This document shows, piece after piece, positions 10,871 through 22,003 of a stretch of DNA of 64,000 nt. The stretch's first letter is position 1, and each line of letters starts with the position of its first letter. Where the stretch lies: assembly GCF_030272615.1 (NCBI RefSeq), contig NC_081415.1:268881425-268945424 (forward strand), written 5' to 3'. The notes below the pieces were generated by a model. It searched no databases. It was not told the origin of the DNA and worked only from the letters and a program-made list of their open reading frames with translations. Both the position numbers and the translations under genes were made by a program. This DNA is from Cryptomeria japonica. Its lineage: Eukaryota; Streptophyta; Pinopsida; Cupressales; Cupressaceae.

Positions 10871-11348
10871 TGATATCAAACTCTAGTTTTCTTGTGATTT
10901 TTTCATAGGAATAGTTGTCATTGCAGAAAAATTAGGTAATTTAGTTAGTATATGTGTCATTAGAAATAGTGTTATTATGCCTCTCCAAAATGTTGAGATT
11001 TCAAATATCATCAATCAAAATGGAGGAAAAGGAGATTTTTATTTACTTCGCATTAAATATGTTCATTTACATTAAGTTAAAACATTAAAGTTGATTGTAT
11101 GACAAATAATACAATGTTTTGATTGGTTCAAATAAAATTATTTGATCACTAGTTAATCACTAATTAAAAATGCAGCCTCGCCTATAGTTCCATGTCGTGG
11201 CAGGAACTAATGATTAATCAATCCAAATGATTTATAATAAAACACTAATAAACTATTTATAATAAAACACTAATTAACTATCTTAATTTGAAATAAATAG
11301 ATATATAAAATAATATTTTAATTTGTAAAATAAATTTTATTTTAAAAT
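10871..11348. other. AT-rich spacer
   Basis: No gene or repeat structure was recognised before the LINE-1 target duplication. Confidence 0.5.
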
Positions 11349-11361
11349 TATATATCAACAA
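11349..11361. repeat. Target-site duplication, left copy, LINE-1
   Basis: TATATATCAACAA here and TATATACCAACAA at 52611-52623 match in 12 of 13 positions. The left copy directly precedes a run of nine T (poly-A on minus). Confidence 0.75.
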
Positions 11362-11686
11362 TTTTTTTTTATGAGTAAATAGCTGCAGGGGGCAGCACCC
11401 ATTTTTATTAATGTAAAAGGCTTTTTACATAGAGATATAGAAATAGTAAACTTCAACACCATACTCGGCCACTAACCTGCCCTATAGACTCCAAAATGGG
11501 CGAACTACACAAGTATTACATCCAACAGTATCAACAAAATGTGTCACTAACTAACCAATCATCGCCAACTATAACCAACCTATACACAATACTAGAAATA
11601 AGAAGAAACATAGAAAACCATAGCACAATGAAAATTCAAGGTTCATGCCCTGCAAATACAAAGAAGACAAAACAAGGTCCTAATAT

Positions 11687-12478
11687 TCACACGGCCCCGA
11701 CATCTACATCCTTGGGCTCAATGGCATCTGGGATGCCCTCCACGTCCTCCTCTAAGTCTTGATCAAATGCTTTGGATTTCTGAGCCATAACAACTCTCAG
11801 GACCACCGGGCACTCCAAACCACAATTTGCATGTGCTTCTGAGTCTGCCATTTCTTCAGGGAGACAATAATCATCTAGGATCCACTCCTCATCGTGACCA
11901 AAACCCCACTCATTCGCAGGATCTTCATCTCCATTATCTAGAATTCCAATGTATTGCCTTCCACCCAACCCCTCCACCAAAACATACTGCCTCCTCCAAG
12001 ATTTGATAAAACCGGGTAGGATTCCTGTGATCCTTAGCAAGAAGGAAATATTTCAGCCCTTCATTTCCCATTCTACTACAAGACTTTCTTGGTCAAGAGA
12101 TTGCACTACCACAAATTTCTTTACCTCAGCACTCGCACCAACAAACATGTAATAATTTTGAGGAAGGGGGTGTGCAAATTTTCATTGACATTGTCTAAGA
12201 CAGTGTCAATCTCCCCAAAAAAAATAATGCTTGAAGATCATCTAAATGATATTTTTAACTCTCGGCTTACTCACCCCCATATAGATCAGCATGGCTAAAA
12301 ACATGAAAGGGATGTCCAAATTTACTTGATATCGATGATAAACTCTAAGAAATTCCCCCCCTAAAACCCTTTTCACAACAATGCAGAATGAGAGGGTTTT
12401 AGTGGCCATTACTGCTAACAGTCGCTTGTCGGAGATTTCCCCTAGAAAGGCAATCTAGTGTTTTGTATCCTCCATCAT
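11687..12478 (-). pseudogene. LINE-1 3' ORF ('ORF3'), function unknown
   Basis: This is a sense-strand frame of about 264 codons located 411 bp after the ORF2 stop and inside the duplication-bounded LINE. The ATG is at 12476-12478 (MMEDTKH, then TAG). The frame runs through IAFLGEISDKRLLAVMATK, GGEFLRVYHRYQVNLDIPF, two frameshifts within the next ~120 codons, YYMFVGASAEVKKFVVVQSL and GILPGFIKSWRRQYVLVEGL. It ends in a strongly acidic tail (DNGDEDPANEWGFGHDEEW, DQDLEEDVEGIPDAIEP) with a stop at 11687-11689. The last 117 codons are open. I do not recognise a domain. LINE-2 carries a frame in the same place. That it is an element protein is an inference. Confidence 0.5.
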
Positions 12479-12889
12479 GATAGGCGTGTCTATCCCTTCC
12501 TATACTCAATCTCACAACTCAACCACTTCAAACTATCTCTCAACAACCAAATACAATGTGAAATCAAAAAACAAAAAGCTGATAAATAGACACTTCCATG
12601 TAATGTCATGAACATCAAGATAATATAAAAAGTCCAATCACTCATATCATTAATTGCTCCTTTGTGCCACACTATTTCCAAGCCATCAAACCTTGAGGTA
12701 ACAATGAGCTTGATGATCCGACTCAATTAATCATGTCAAATCATACCTAGCCAGAGCATACAAAAAAAAGAATGCTTTAATCCACCTAACCTGAGAAGCA
12801 ACCGGGACAGAATAATACCATATCAAGTCATTAATAAGACACCAAGCCTGTCCATATGGTCACATGATATGACCATCAATACAAAGGGA

Positions 12890-13374
12890 TTATAAGTTGA
12901 TTAATAGTGTCACTGCTTTTGCTAGCCTATCCACCACCTCATTGCCTTCTCGATATATGTGGCTTATACGAAAGTCATCCAAGGTGTCCAAAATGGTTTT
13001 GATTGGGCGAGGCCACTGGTTAAGGATCTATCTTGGGGTCTAATTTTTCCTAATTGCATTAATCACATTTAATGAGTCACCCTCCAAATGAATTCTTCGA
13101 GCCCCACCATCAACTCCAACCTAGAAAGCACGCAATACAACCCAAAATTTTACCATGTTGTTTGTGGAAAACCCAATATGCTCTGACACCTCAACCAGAG
13201 AATTGTCATTCTCATCTTTGATAACATAGCCAATGCCGCAAGAACCCGGATTACCAATCGATACCCCATCAAAATTAATTTTAACCCAGTCAGGTTTAGA
13301 AGCACTCCACTGGACCAAAGGTCTGAAGTTGGTTGGAAGATTGTTGCAATCGTTCCCAAATAGAGTAGGAACAA
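12890..13374 (-). pseudogene. LINE-1 ORF2 C-terminus: RNase H domain
   Basis: The RVT_3-type RNase H closes ORF2. KINFDGVSIGNPGSCGIG (about 13225-13280) carries the first catalytic Asp, and the expected NNEA motif is degraded to TNNMVKF. The C-terminal HIYREGNEVVDRLAKA (about 12910-12960) is well kept and the frame ends with TAA at 12890-12892. Loss of the Glu of the second motif, together with stops between 12960 and 13120, makes it inactive. It follows the zinc-binding domain at 13523-14095, the usual order in plant L1 elements. Confidence 0.8.
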
Positions 13375-13522
13375 AGAGGTTTGAAAAGGTTCATTTCATT
13401 TTGTTATCCCACCCACTATATGAATTCTCCTTCAAGGTTTTCAATTTAGCGGCTTCATTTGCAAGGTCAATCAATTGGGTTTCAATCATGTGACAAAGAC
13501 TTTCAAAGTCCATGTTTTTGTC

Positions 13523-14095
13523 CTAAAAGATTCTCCTATTTTGCTCCTTCAATAGTTCCCAAATTAGTAGAGAGGGAAGGATCAACCATAAATCACCAAA
13601 AATTACCCTCAAAGGATATCGTGTCCACATCCTAAACCAATCATCAATCTCAACCAAAAAGCAGCAAGTAAAATTCAACGTTTGCTTGAAATGCCACCAA
13701 CAATTGCTTGCATATTCACATGACAATAGCATATGGTCTACCAATTCCTAATTATGCCCATAAAGAACACATCTGCTAGGCCCATGAACACCAAATCTCA
13801 TTAGTGTATCACTAGTTAAAAAAAATCTTCTGTATATCCAACCAAGCAAAAACATGACAATAGCATATGGTCTACCAATTATGAATTATGCCCACAAAGA
13901 ACACATCTGCTAGGCCTTCGACAAGTAGTGCTTGTTCCATAGAAACTTTGACATCCATTCTTGGTTAGCTATGGTAGCTTCCTTAATCTTGTAACCTAGG
14001 TTGACTTTATAATTCCCATCTTTCAATCCACACCATTGAATTATATCCTCTTCACCAAAAGGAAAAATCATACGACTACTTAGTATGTTGCTCAA
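13523..14095 (-). pseudogene. LINE-1 ORF2: zinc-binding (zf-RVT-like) region
   Basis: Two relic frames match the linker and zinc-binding region that plant LINEs carry between reverse transcriptase and RNase H. The first is WCGLKDGNYKVNLGYK...WMSKFLWNKHYLSKA (about 13910-14060). The second is VDHMLLSCEYASNCWWHF (about 13690-13744), corresponding to the usual HLLxxCxxAxxxW motif. A block at about 13735-13800 and one at about 13855-13915 are partly duplicated (CAATAGCATATGGTCTACC occurs at about 13725 and 13860), which breaks the frame. Confidence 0.7.
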
Positions 14096-14570
14096 GGTAT
14101 CTTTATGTTGTTGGTCAACATTTAGATTGTCTAGGGACTACCACACCCACTTACTTACTCCATTTTGCTAGATTATATCACAAAAATCGCTAACCTTGCA
14201 TCCCCATAGTCTAGGCATTACATCCTTTATCTCATTCAAGTTGGGGAGCAAACTCAAAATCTCCCCTCCCCCCAAGAATCATTCCAAAAAGAAGCATTCT
14301 ATCCATTCTCGATTTCCCAGGTAACATGGTTGCTTATTATATCTCGACATTCCAATATATAATTCTAGATAGTAGACCCCTTGGGAGGATTGAGTGTTGT
14401 GAGGATCCTCTTCGTCTCAATTGAATATAGATACTTATGCTTAAGTATTCTAATCAACTTTAGATCCCCTCCACTGCATAGAGCCCAAACTAATTTTTCT
14501 CCCATGGCCAGGCTCATTATTGACAATTGACAAATGCACCCCTCACATCCTTTGGTTGGCTAACCTTTTT

Positions 14571-16067
14571 TTAGGCAACTAGAGGAAATTTTTTATGGTC
14601 ACCAACTCCATTCCACATGAACTTACACATGATCTGGATGAGCTCCTCTTCTACTACCAAAGGGATTTTCAAGCATGCCATTGAAAATATTGGGATAGCA
14701 TCCAACATCAATTTGATCATAGTGAGTCTCCCTACCGAAGAAATCCGCTTTCCTTTCCAACCCTCAAGTTTTCCTTTGCATTTCTCAAACAATTTATCCT
14801 AATAACTAATCTTGTTTATCCCTAAAAATAAGGGTGTACCTAAAAATCTTCTCGGGATGTTGGCAACTTTTAGATTTAAAATTCTAGATATAGCTCTTTG
14901 CAATCTCGGTTGGGTATGAATTAAAAAAACCTCAAACTTATTCCAATTAATGCTCTACTTAGATGCATTACAATAATCTTCCAGGTAGGTCTTAATGGTT
15001 CTGACCTTGCACCTGCTTAAAACACCAAATAGAATTGTGTCATTTGCAAATTAAAGATGGGTAGTGTGCTCAACTCCATTGGCCACATTTACAACTAGCC
15101 AACACCCATCCTGATAGAGCTTACTAATTGATCTTCTGAGGGCCTCCACCATTATGATGAATAGAAAGAGGGAAATTGGGTCCCCTTGCAGAACACCTCT
15201 TGTAGAGGAGAAGAAACCATGGGTAGATCCATTGATTAATATCGAGAATTTGGGAGTAGACAGACAACTCTTGACCCACTTGATCCAATAGCTTCTGAAG
15301 CCAAATCTATCAAATACTTCAAAAAGGAGCTACCTATCCACCAAATCATAGGATTTTAGGATGTCCAATTTCAAAATCATACAAGCATTCCTGGTTTTTC
15401 TAGCAGAGTGTAGGGTTTCATGTGTTGTTATGATACCTCCCACAATTGATCTCCCAGGAACGAACCCACTTTGCTCATTAGATATGATATGATTGAGAAA
15501 TTGTTTCAACCTATTTTCAATAATCTTCGTGATTATCTTGTATACTATATTACATAAGGCAATTGGTCTAAAGTCTCCTATATCTTGAGGGAAACTCTTC
15601 TTTGGGATTAAGGCTAAAAAGGTGTGATTAATTGCTCCCAGCATTTTCATCTTCCTCCTTAATTCTTTCATATCCGGATGAAGATCCTTACCAATAATGC
15701 CCCAATAGGCTTGGAAGAAAGTTGCAGGATAGCCATCAGGACCAAGGGCCTTGTTCGGTTGATTTGAAAGGTAGCTTTTTTAATTTCCTCCACATCAATC
15801 TTTTTGTATAAGTTCTTGTTATGTTCTTTTGATATCAATGTTCAGATGGAATCCAAAATCTTGTCCCTAGCGCCTCTACCCACCTGATTGTCTCTATTCA
15901 AGATCGATTCAAAATAATTTATGGCCTCTTTATTGACATCCTCTAAGTTATGGGCCAAGCTACCATCCGATCTCTTAATTTCTGAGATTATGTTCTTGTT
16001 CTTGTTAGAGATTGTCAATTAGTGAAAAAAATTGGTGTTTTTGTCCCCTTCTTTGAGCCATATCTCT
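14571..16067 (-). pseudogene. LINE-1 ORF2: reverse transcriptase domain
   Basis: This is the non-LTR reverse transcriptase, which would copy the element RNA at the nicked target. Landmarks 5' to 3' on the minus strand are IWLKEGDKNTNFFH at the GY1 junction (about 16025-16060), ALIPKKSFPQDIGDFRPIAL (about 15550-15620), NEQSGFVPGRSI (about 15440-15480), LKLDILKSYDLVDR (about 15330-15370, usually DxxKAYD) and the catalytic box at 15039-15050, now FAND instead of FADD with a stop just before it. Then come KLEGWKGKRISSVGRLTMIK and FMWNGV (14571-14792). Multiple stops and frameshifts are present. It is a clear family match and non-functional. Confidence 0.85.
16063..16067. repeat. Target-site duplication, left copy, GY1
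   Basis: TCTCT matches 27193-27197. Removing one copy and GY1 restores the LINE-1 codons across the site. Confidence 0.9.
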
Positions 16068-17279
16068 TGTTGTTCCTCACAACCGGAATGGCAACTAGGT
16101 AATAAAACACGATTTAGAGATTAAATATCCTCGAATAGCTAACTTTCCTATAGCAAAGGCTCATTTATTTATCAACCAGGTACGTAAACTTGAAATGGGT
16201 CAGCACTGTTTGTGCACCAAGTTCATATCACAACCATTCTAGATCACTGCAGGAAAGGAAATTCTTCTAAAGTAAACACGCGGAATCTCAATGAACTAAT
16301 ACTTAATCTTACAACTATAAATTACTTTAAACAACTATTGTTAAATGATAAAGTTTTGGCAAGCAACAGGAACTACTCTGCTACTGTGGTTGTAGGAACA
16401 GACACCAGAACTATTTCCAATGGCTGTAGGAATAGACAATTGCAAAAACAACTATTACAAAAGTATGAAAACTAACTGGAGCATACAAAGGATTACTCAC
16501 CAAGTAGGCCCCCTTGAGTGAGTATCTCCAGAACTTTAGATTACAATTTTTTAAGCATTCAAAATCATATTGATCTCTTTATTTCATCTTGACTATAAAA
16601 AATACATAAAATACCAGAAGACTACATGTTACAAATATTATATCGTTCTCTACTATCCCCGAGAGGAGAGAGATCTCTTTATTTATAAGGAAAATTATAA
16701 CAAACTTATAACTGATCGACCACATTCCTACGGGGTTTATTAACAAGAGAAGAAGAAGAAGTCAATGTAGGAAAACAGAACAACATTTGTCTTGCAGCTG
16801 AGAAAATATAGCATGACTTGCTTCCTGGATCTAAGCTCCACTAAGAACAGTTATAAATGTTTTCATAAATCAGCCTATTGAAGAACCGGTCAAGTGGTTT
16901 CAATCATTACTACATTCCTCTAACTGGGTCTGCATTGTGGTTATATACTTGATGCACCTTTAAACTGCCATTTAGTCTTTACTTCACCTTTGTTGACCTT
17001 GCATCATGATATTAATGTGCACAACAAACATGTGTATATACTAATACTAACATGATATAATGTAAACCATATTTAAAATTAATTTTAGATATTTGCATAG
17101 ATAGATCATTTAAAACCATTGTATGACATCCTTAGGTATAAGTTAAACCAGTTTCAAAAACACTTAAAAGGTATCAACTTAGGAGAGTATTATAATCCAA
17201 ATGTCATCTAATCACAAGACCTAGGCAGGAGTATTATATCAAAAATATATCAAAATAGAGTCATTATTTAGGCTCATCA
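16068..17279 (-). repeat. GY1 3' LTR
   Basis: It is homologous over its full length to 25968-27192 and to the solo LTR at 56361-57589. On the plus strand it runs TGTTGTTCCTCAC ... GGCTCATCA. It lacks ~14 bp present in the other LTR near 26630. Confidence 0.9.
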
Positions 17280-17292
17280 TCTCCCTCTAACC
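17280..17292 (-). promoter_or_regulatory. GY1 polypurine tract
   Basis: On the minus strand GGTTAGAGGGAGA directly precedes the LTR start TGATGAGCC. It is the expected primer for plus-strand DNA synthesis. Confidence 0.75.
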
Positions 17293-17299
17293 TAACTTT

Positions 17300-19790
17300 T
17301 GGTTGATCCTCCAGCAACAGGAAAATTTTGGATTCTAGCATTGATTCAAAAATTGCCTGGAGTAACCTATCCAGAACTGCTTGCAGATAAGCTCCAGTAG
17401 AATCCTTTTATTTTCTCCAATCTCTTCCACCTGGTACTTTATGTTGCTTCACTGCATGGTGGGTCACTATCCCTGCATCCCATCAATGGCCATAGGAGGA
17501 TTGGAGGTTGAAAACTGAGAGGTAGCTAATGTCATCCCTTTGTTCTTCCCAAGTGCATATACTTGGGTGCTCTGTTTAAGGCTGCATGCTACTTTTGCAC
17601 AGAGTGTGGCTCAAATTTCCTTAACTCATCTGGCAGGCTATTCCAATGTTGGACTATATGTCCTATTTCTACTTGTCCTTCCCTTGGAGCCATTTGTTCA
17701 TATTCCTTATACACTTCTTCCCTTAAGGGTAGGATATCCTTTGCATAATCTGGCTCATATACAATCTTTTGCCAATCAAAATAAAGTCGCCTAGGTTCCC
17801 TTGATTCAACCCTTAAGGGAAGTGAAAGATCAAGTTCTTCCTTGTTATGCACCTAAAACTTCTCTCCCCTTTATATTTCATTCTCCATGCATGACATAAG
17901 AGCTCTCAATTGGATATCTCCAATGTAGAGGAGAGGGTTCCCATCGACATCATTAGGAATAGCATAGTTATGTACATAAAGTTCACAAAGTAGATTTTTA
18001 ATTATTGTAGGAGATGTCTGATAAGCACTATAGAATTCCTCTGGTGTCTACAATGAGGGACTTAAATCCCTGAGAATTCTAATCATCTAGAAATTGATAT
18101 GTTGTTCTCTTAAATACAAAGAGTCAACATGAGGAGGAGCTCGGCATTGCATTAGTTGTGGTACCATGGTGGCTACTATTTCCACCTTAGCTTTAAGCTG
18201 AGAAATTTCCTCATCCTTTTGTTCTATAATTTTCTTCTACCAGTCAATTATCATTTGCATTTTTACCTTTTCCAATTCCCAATCCTTATAAAAAGCAAGT
18301 CCCATAGCATGACTAGTAAGGGAAGTAGGTGGCCTATGAATAGGTGCCCTAGGTTTCTTCTTTTCAACTTTGCTCCCTACTTCAATAACCTATTCTATAG
18401 CAGATGCTAAGTTGTCTAGCCTTTCAAAACCTACTTCTTTCTGAGGCTGCTCAATATTCTAGAGTTCCCCCCTTCTTGTAACTACAGTTCCTGTTCTTCC
18501 TCCATATTTTGCAGTTCTTCCTCTTTTTCTTGTTCCCTTTGGGGTTCATTAGGTGGAGAAGGAGGGACATAATTGTGAATTGGATTGTGTTGTTCTTGTT
18601 CTAGGGAGTCAATCAGGATGGTAATATTTGGCTCTGTTGATTGGTCTTGGTTTTTAAGCATTTTACAGAGCCTACCACTACTTCTCTGAGATTTTCCTTT
18701 TTTCGGCTGCAGGACTACTTCTTATAGCCAACTCTTCAACCACTTCAATGGTTACTAGAGAAACTGGTTTTACAAGTTTTCTTTTCTTGGCCGCAGGAGG
18801 GGATAAATTCTCATTTTTACTTTTCTCTTCCTTATGGTGTATGTCAACCTATTTTTATTTTCCCTTTTCCTTTTGTGTGGCAGCCCTAGTTTTTCTTAGA
18901 CTTTGAGAAGGAACCCCTATTGTAGCTTCTTCTTGTAAGGGTTCCTCTGCTGTAGGAATATTTTGTTTTGATGATATCATGGAGGATGAGGGTTCAAGAG
19001 GGGAGCTAGGTTTTTCAAGGTTTTCCAAATTTTCTTGTTCCTGAGATGGAAGTGGCTCCTCTATAACCATGTTCTCTACCCTAAACATTCTAATTTCAAC
19101 AAATTCATTCCAAAGCATTAGAGAGACATCTCTCAAAGATCTTTCAATTAATATCTTAACTAGGCAATGATGAGAAACAAAGTGAGGCCTACCTTTCTGG
19201 GTCTCTGTTGCACTTATGGAAAGAAGGTTGTACAATAGGCTTGGAACATTCATCCTTCTTATATGGTGTAGATGACTTAGAAACTTGAAGTGATGGGAAT
19301 GCAAACATGAGAACCTTCCTTCACAGGTTAAATACTTTAAAACATATAATGCTACTACTTTCCATTCAAGCAAAAGAGATTCTCACCTAGTTCCTTGTCT
19401 ATCTACTACTAATGGGGGGTCTCTCAGACGTGTAAATTTTGCTCTTGCACTATGTGCATCCTTGGATTCTAAGTACTTCTCCCCATCTGTTGGTAACCCA
19501 GTTACCTCTGTAATCCATTCCTCTGAAACCACCACTCTCAAAGCTTTTACCTGGGCTTCTCCATTTGAAAGTGTGTGGGTAAATTCCCTTACAATTTCCT
19601 CATTAAACTTGGTCAACTTCAAAAAATAATCCATCCATCCACTGTTACAGAATATTGGCTCACAATCTTGGTCTTGAAGAAGGACTTAATGGACTATCGG
19701 CTCATGATGAATAGGTGGACCACCCATTGCAGTGATAACACTTTCTACTCTATAATAGCATAAATCTACCCAATTTTTGCACTAAGTTCT
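17300..19790 (-). pseudogene. GY1 extra 3' ORF downstream of integrase
   Basis: A long sense frame (~830 codons including stops) fills the space between integrase and the 3' polypurine tract, where Athila-group elements carry an additional gene. N-terminal pieces are GWMDYFLKLTKFNEEIVREF and WITEVTGLPTDGEKYLES (19383-19660), then YLTCEGRFSCLHSHHFKFL and HHIRRMNVPSLLYNLL (19240-19360), which resemble plant transposon-associated proteins of unknown role. A Pro/Glu-rich linker follows, with two lysine-rich, nuclear-signal-like clusters (PPAAKKRKLVKPV and PAAEKRKISEK, about 18690-18810). A C-terminal part includes FDWQKIVYEPDYAKDILPLR (17589-17852). I see no membrane segment, so a classic envelope protein is not supported. 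Stops interrupt it in several places. Confidence 0.65.
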
Positions 19791-20349
19791 GCAGTACAAT
19801 ATACTCAATGTGCCTTTACTTGGTCGGGACCTAGCTGCAATCTAAAAATAGCTCTAAGCAGACACAAAAGTAGAATACAAGATATCACCTCAAACTATAA
19901 ATTTGAAAAATAAAATGCAATCTGAGAGGACATAAGAATTATCTACTAGAGTCATTATCAGTGTACTTCCCCCCCCCAACCTAAGGTTTGACAGGTGTCC
20001 ACACATGGGGAGGAGGACCGAAAAAGGACACTATGCAAAATATCATAATTATAGTTAATATAGTTTAATTATATACATGCAACAAAAGTTAATACACACG
20101 AGCGTACCTGATATCACGCAAGAATGACTACAGCTTGAAGACATTGAGTCGTCATGCATGGAAAATGAGGCAGAAATGGATGGAGTGAAAGGAAAGAAAT
20201 GAGTGAATACATAATGGAATATTTATTATGCAAAAAAGTACTTCCTAAGTATTTATTATGATCATGTGGCAAAGATTTGAAGATGGAGTGGTGACAGCAA
20301 AGCCGTCACCAGTTGCTGTAGGAATCTTGGCATGCTTGGCGGTGGAAAT

Positions 20350-21646
20350 CTATTGTAGAAAGTCATATTTTCTCATAGGTTTATGGTATAAGCACAGTCG
20401 ATGACCATTCACTAACAATTTAAACTTAACAGGATCTATTGTAGATAATCTGATAGCACCATTAGAGAATGTTTCATCTATCTCATAAGGTCCTAACAAC
20501 TGTCTGTAATTTGCCCAAATTATCTTTATACCTCGAATCATAGAGAAGAGCCCAATCACCTGACTTGAATGATTTATTTTTGATATAGAAATCATGCCAC
20601 TTCATGCGCTAGTTTTGAACAAATTCGGTATGTTGCAGGGTGGACTTTCTTATCTCACCTAAGGAATTAAGTTGTGGGAGCCTTTCCTCTTGTGCTACAG
20701 AAAGAGTCATATCTAAGAAAATAGTTGTTCTCAAAGTTTTATGCTCAAATTCTACAGGCATCATTGCTTTTGTCCCATAGACCATTTCAAATGGTGTAAA
20801 CCTTGTTATAGTTTTCCAGGTGGTTCTATAAGCCCATACAGCTTCAAATAATTTACTAGACCAATCTTTTCAGTTGAGTGCTACTGTTTTGGTCAATATT
20901 GATTCAAGCTCCTTGTTAGTGATCTCTGCTTGTCCATTAGCCTAAGGCTGATAAGGAGTGGATTTTCTATGTCTAACATTGTATTCATTAACCAGGGCTA
21001 TGATGAGAGTGGAAGTGAATTGTGCCCCTTGATCTGTTACTATTTCTCTAGGAACTCCATACCGAGTGAATATTTCTTCATATAAAAATTATGCTACCTT
21101 ATTATCTCTGGCATGCTTGAAGGCTTTCACCTCTACCCATTTAGTAACATAGTTAGTACAAACAAGAATGTAGGATCGACCATTTGATGATGGATTAATT
21201 GGCCCAACAAATTCTAAGCCCCATTTGTCAAATGGTGTAACAACCACCTGAGGGTGTAGAGGAATTTCATCAGACCGAGTTGGTCATCCAATTCTTTGAC
21301 ATCTGTCACATTTCCTGGTGTATTTGACTGCATCCTTGTGCAAGGTTGGCCAATAATACCCCATAGTTAATATCTTGAGAGTTGTACTTTTGGCTGCAAA
21401 GTGACCTCCACAAGGCTCATCATGGCAATCATGAAGTATATCATATGTCTCGTCTTCCCTTACACAGTGCCTCATAACTTGATCTGGCCCTATATAAAAT
21501 AAGCAATCTGCTATCCATGACAAGTTGAAACTCTTTTCTACCAACAATCTTTTTTCTTTGGGTGAGAAATGTGGGGGTATCTTGTTATCTACTAGGTAGC
21601 TAGTTATGTCAACATACCATGGACTATTCAAAGTGATGGAAAACAA
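20350..21646 (-). pseudogene. GY1 integrase
   Basis: The integrase would insert the cDNA into the host chromosome. The N-terminal HHCC zinc domain is present (CHDEPCGGHFAAK, YYWPTLHKDAVKY, CDRCQRIG; 21284-21460). The catalytic core follows with GLEFVGP (about 21197-21220), VTDQGAQFTS (about 21010-21040) and ANGQAEITNKELES (about 20900-20940). The first catalytic position reads Glu (GAA, 21212-21214) where Asp is the rule; the second Asp and the final Glu are present. In-frame stops include TAG at 20942-20944 (QP*ANGQ, formerly CAG) and a TGA in LN*KDWS. The C-terminal part runs to about 20350 (WALLYDSRYK). Confidence 0.85.
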
Positions 21647-21655
21647 ATGCTCATC

Positions 21656-22003
21656 TCAAAAAGAATCATCAATGATCTCAGCATTGTCTAATTTTTGAAT
21701 TCTAGACAGCAAATATGCCACTACATTTGCTTTCCTTGGTTTATCTATGATAGTAATATTAAATTCTTGCATTAACAACAACCATCTTGCTAATCTACCT
21801 GTAATGGAGATTTTGTTCATGAGGTATCCGATGGCTGCATGATCAGTATGCACAAAGATTTGATATCCAGTTATATAGTGTCTAAACTTATTAAGGGCAT
21901 ATATGATAGCTAACATTTCCTTTTAAGTAACAGTATAATTTAGTTCTAGTCCTTGCAAATTTTTACTGATATAATAAATTGCATTTTCCAAAACTCCTTG
22001 CTT
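21656..22003 (-). pseudogene. GY1 RNase H
   Basis: This is the gypsy-type RNase H following the reverse transcriptase: EKEMLAIIYALNKFRHYI-like (with a stop at the first Glu), FVHTDHAAIGYLMNK with the catalytic Asp, and RLARWLLLMQEFNITI. The usual NVVADxLSR end reads NVVAYLLSR. It is separated from the reverse transcriptase frame only by a TAG (VLG*KQG, about 22003). Confidence 0.8.

Noticed and set aside
17540-17794. Open frame on the plus strand inside GY1
   Set aside because: It is antisense to the GY1 3' ORF (17589-17852 minus), which has the better protein character and the right context.
17280-20349. GY1 3' ORF as a retroviral envelope gene
   Set aside because: No signal peptide, membrane anchor or cleavage site is visible; position alone is not enough.
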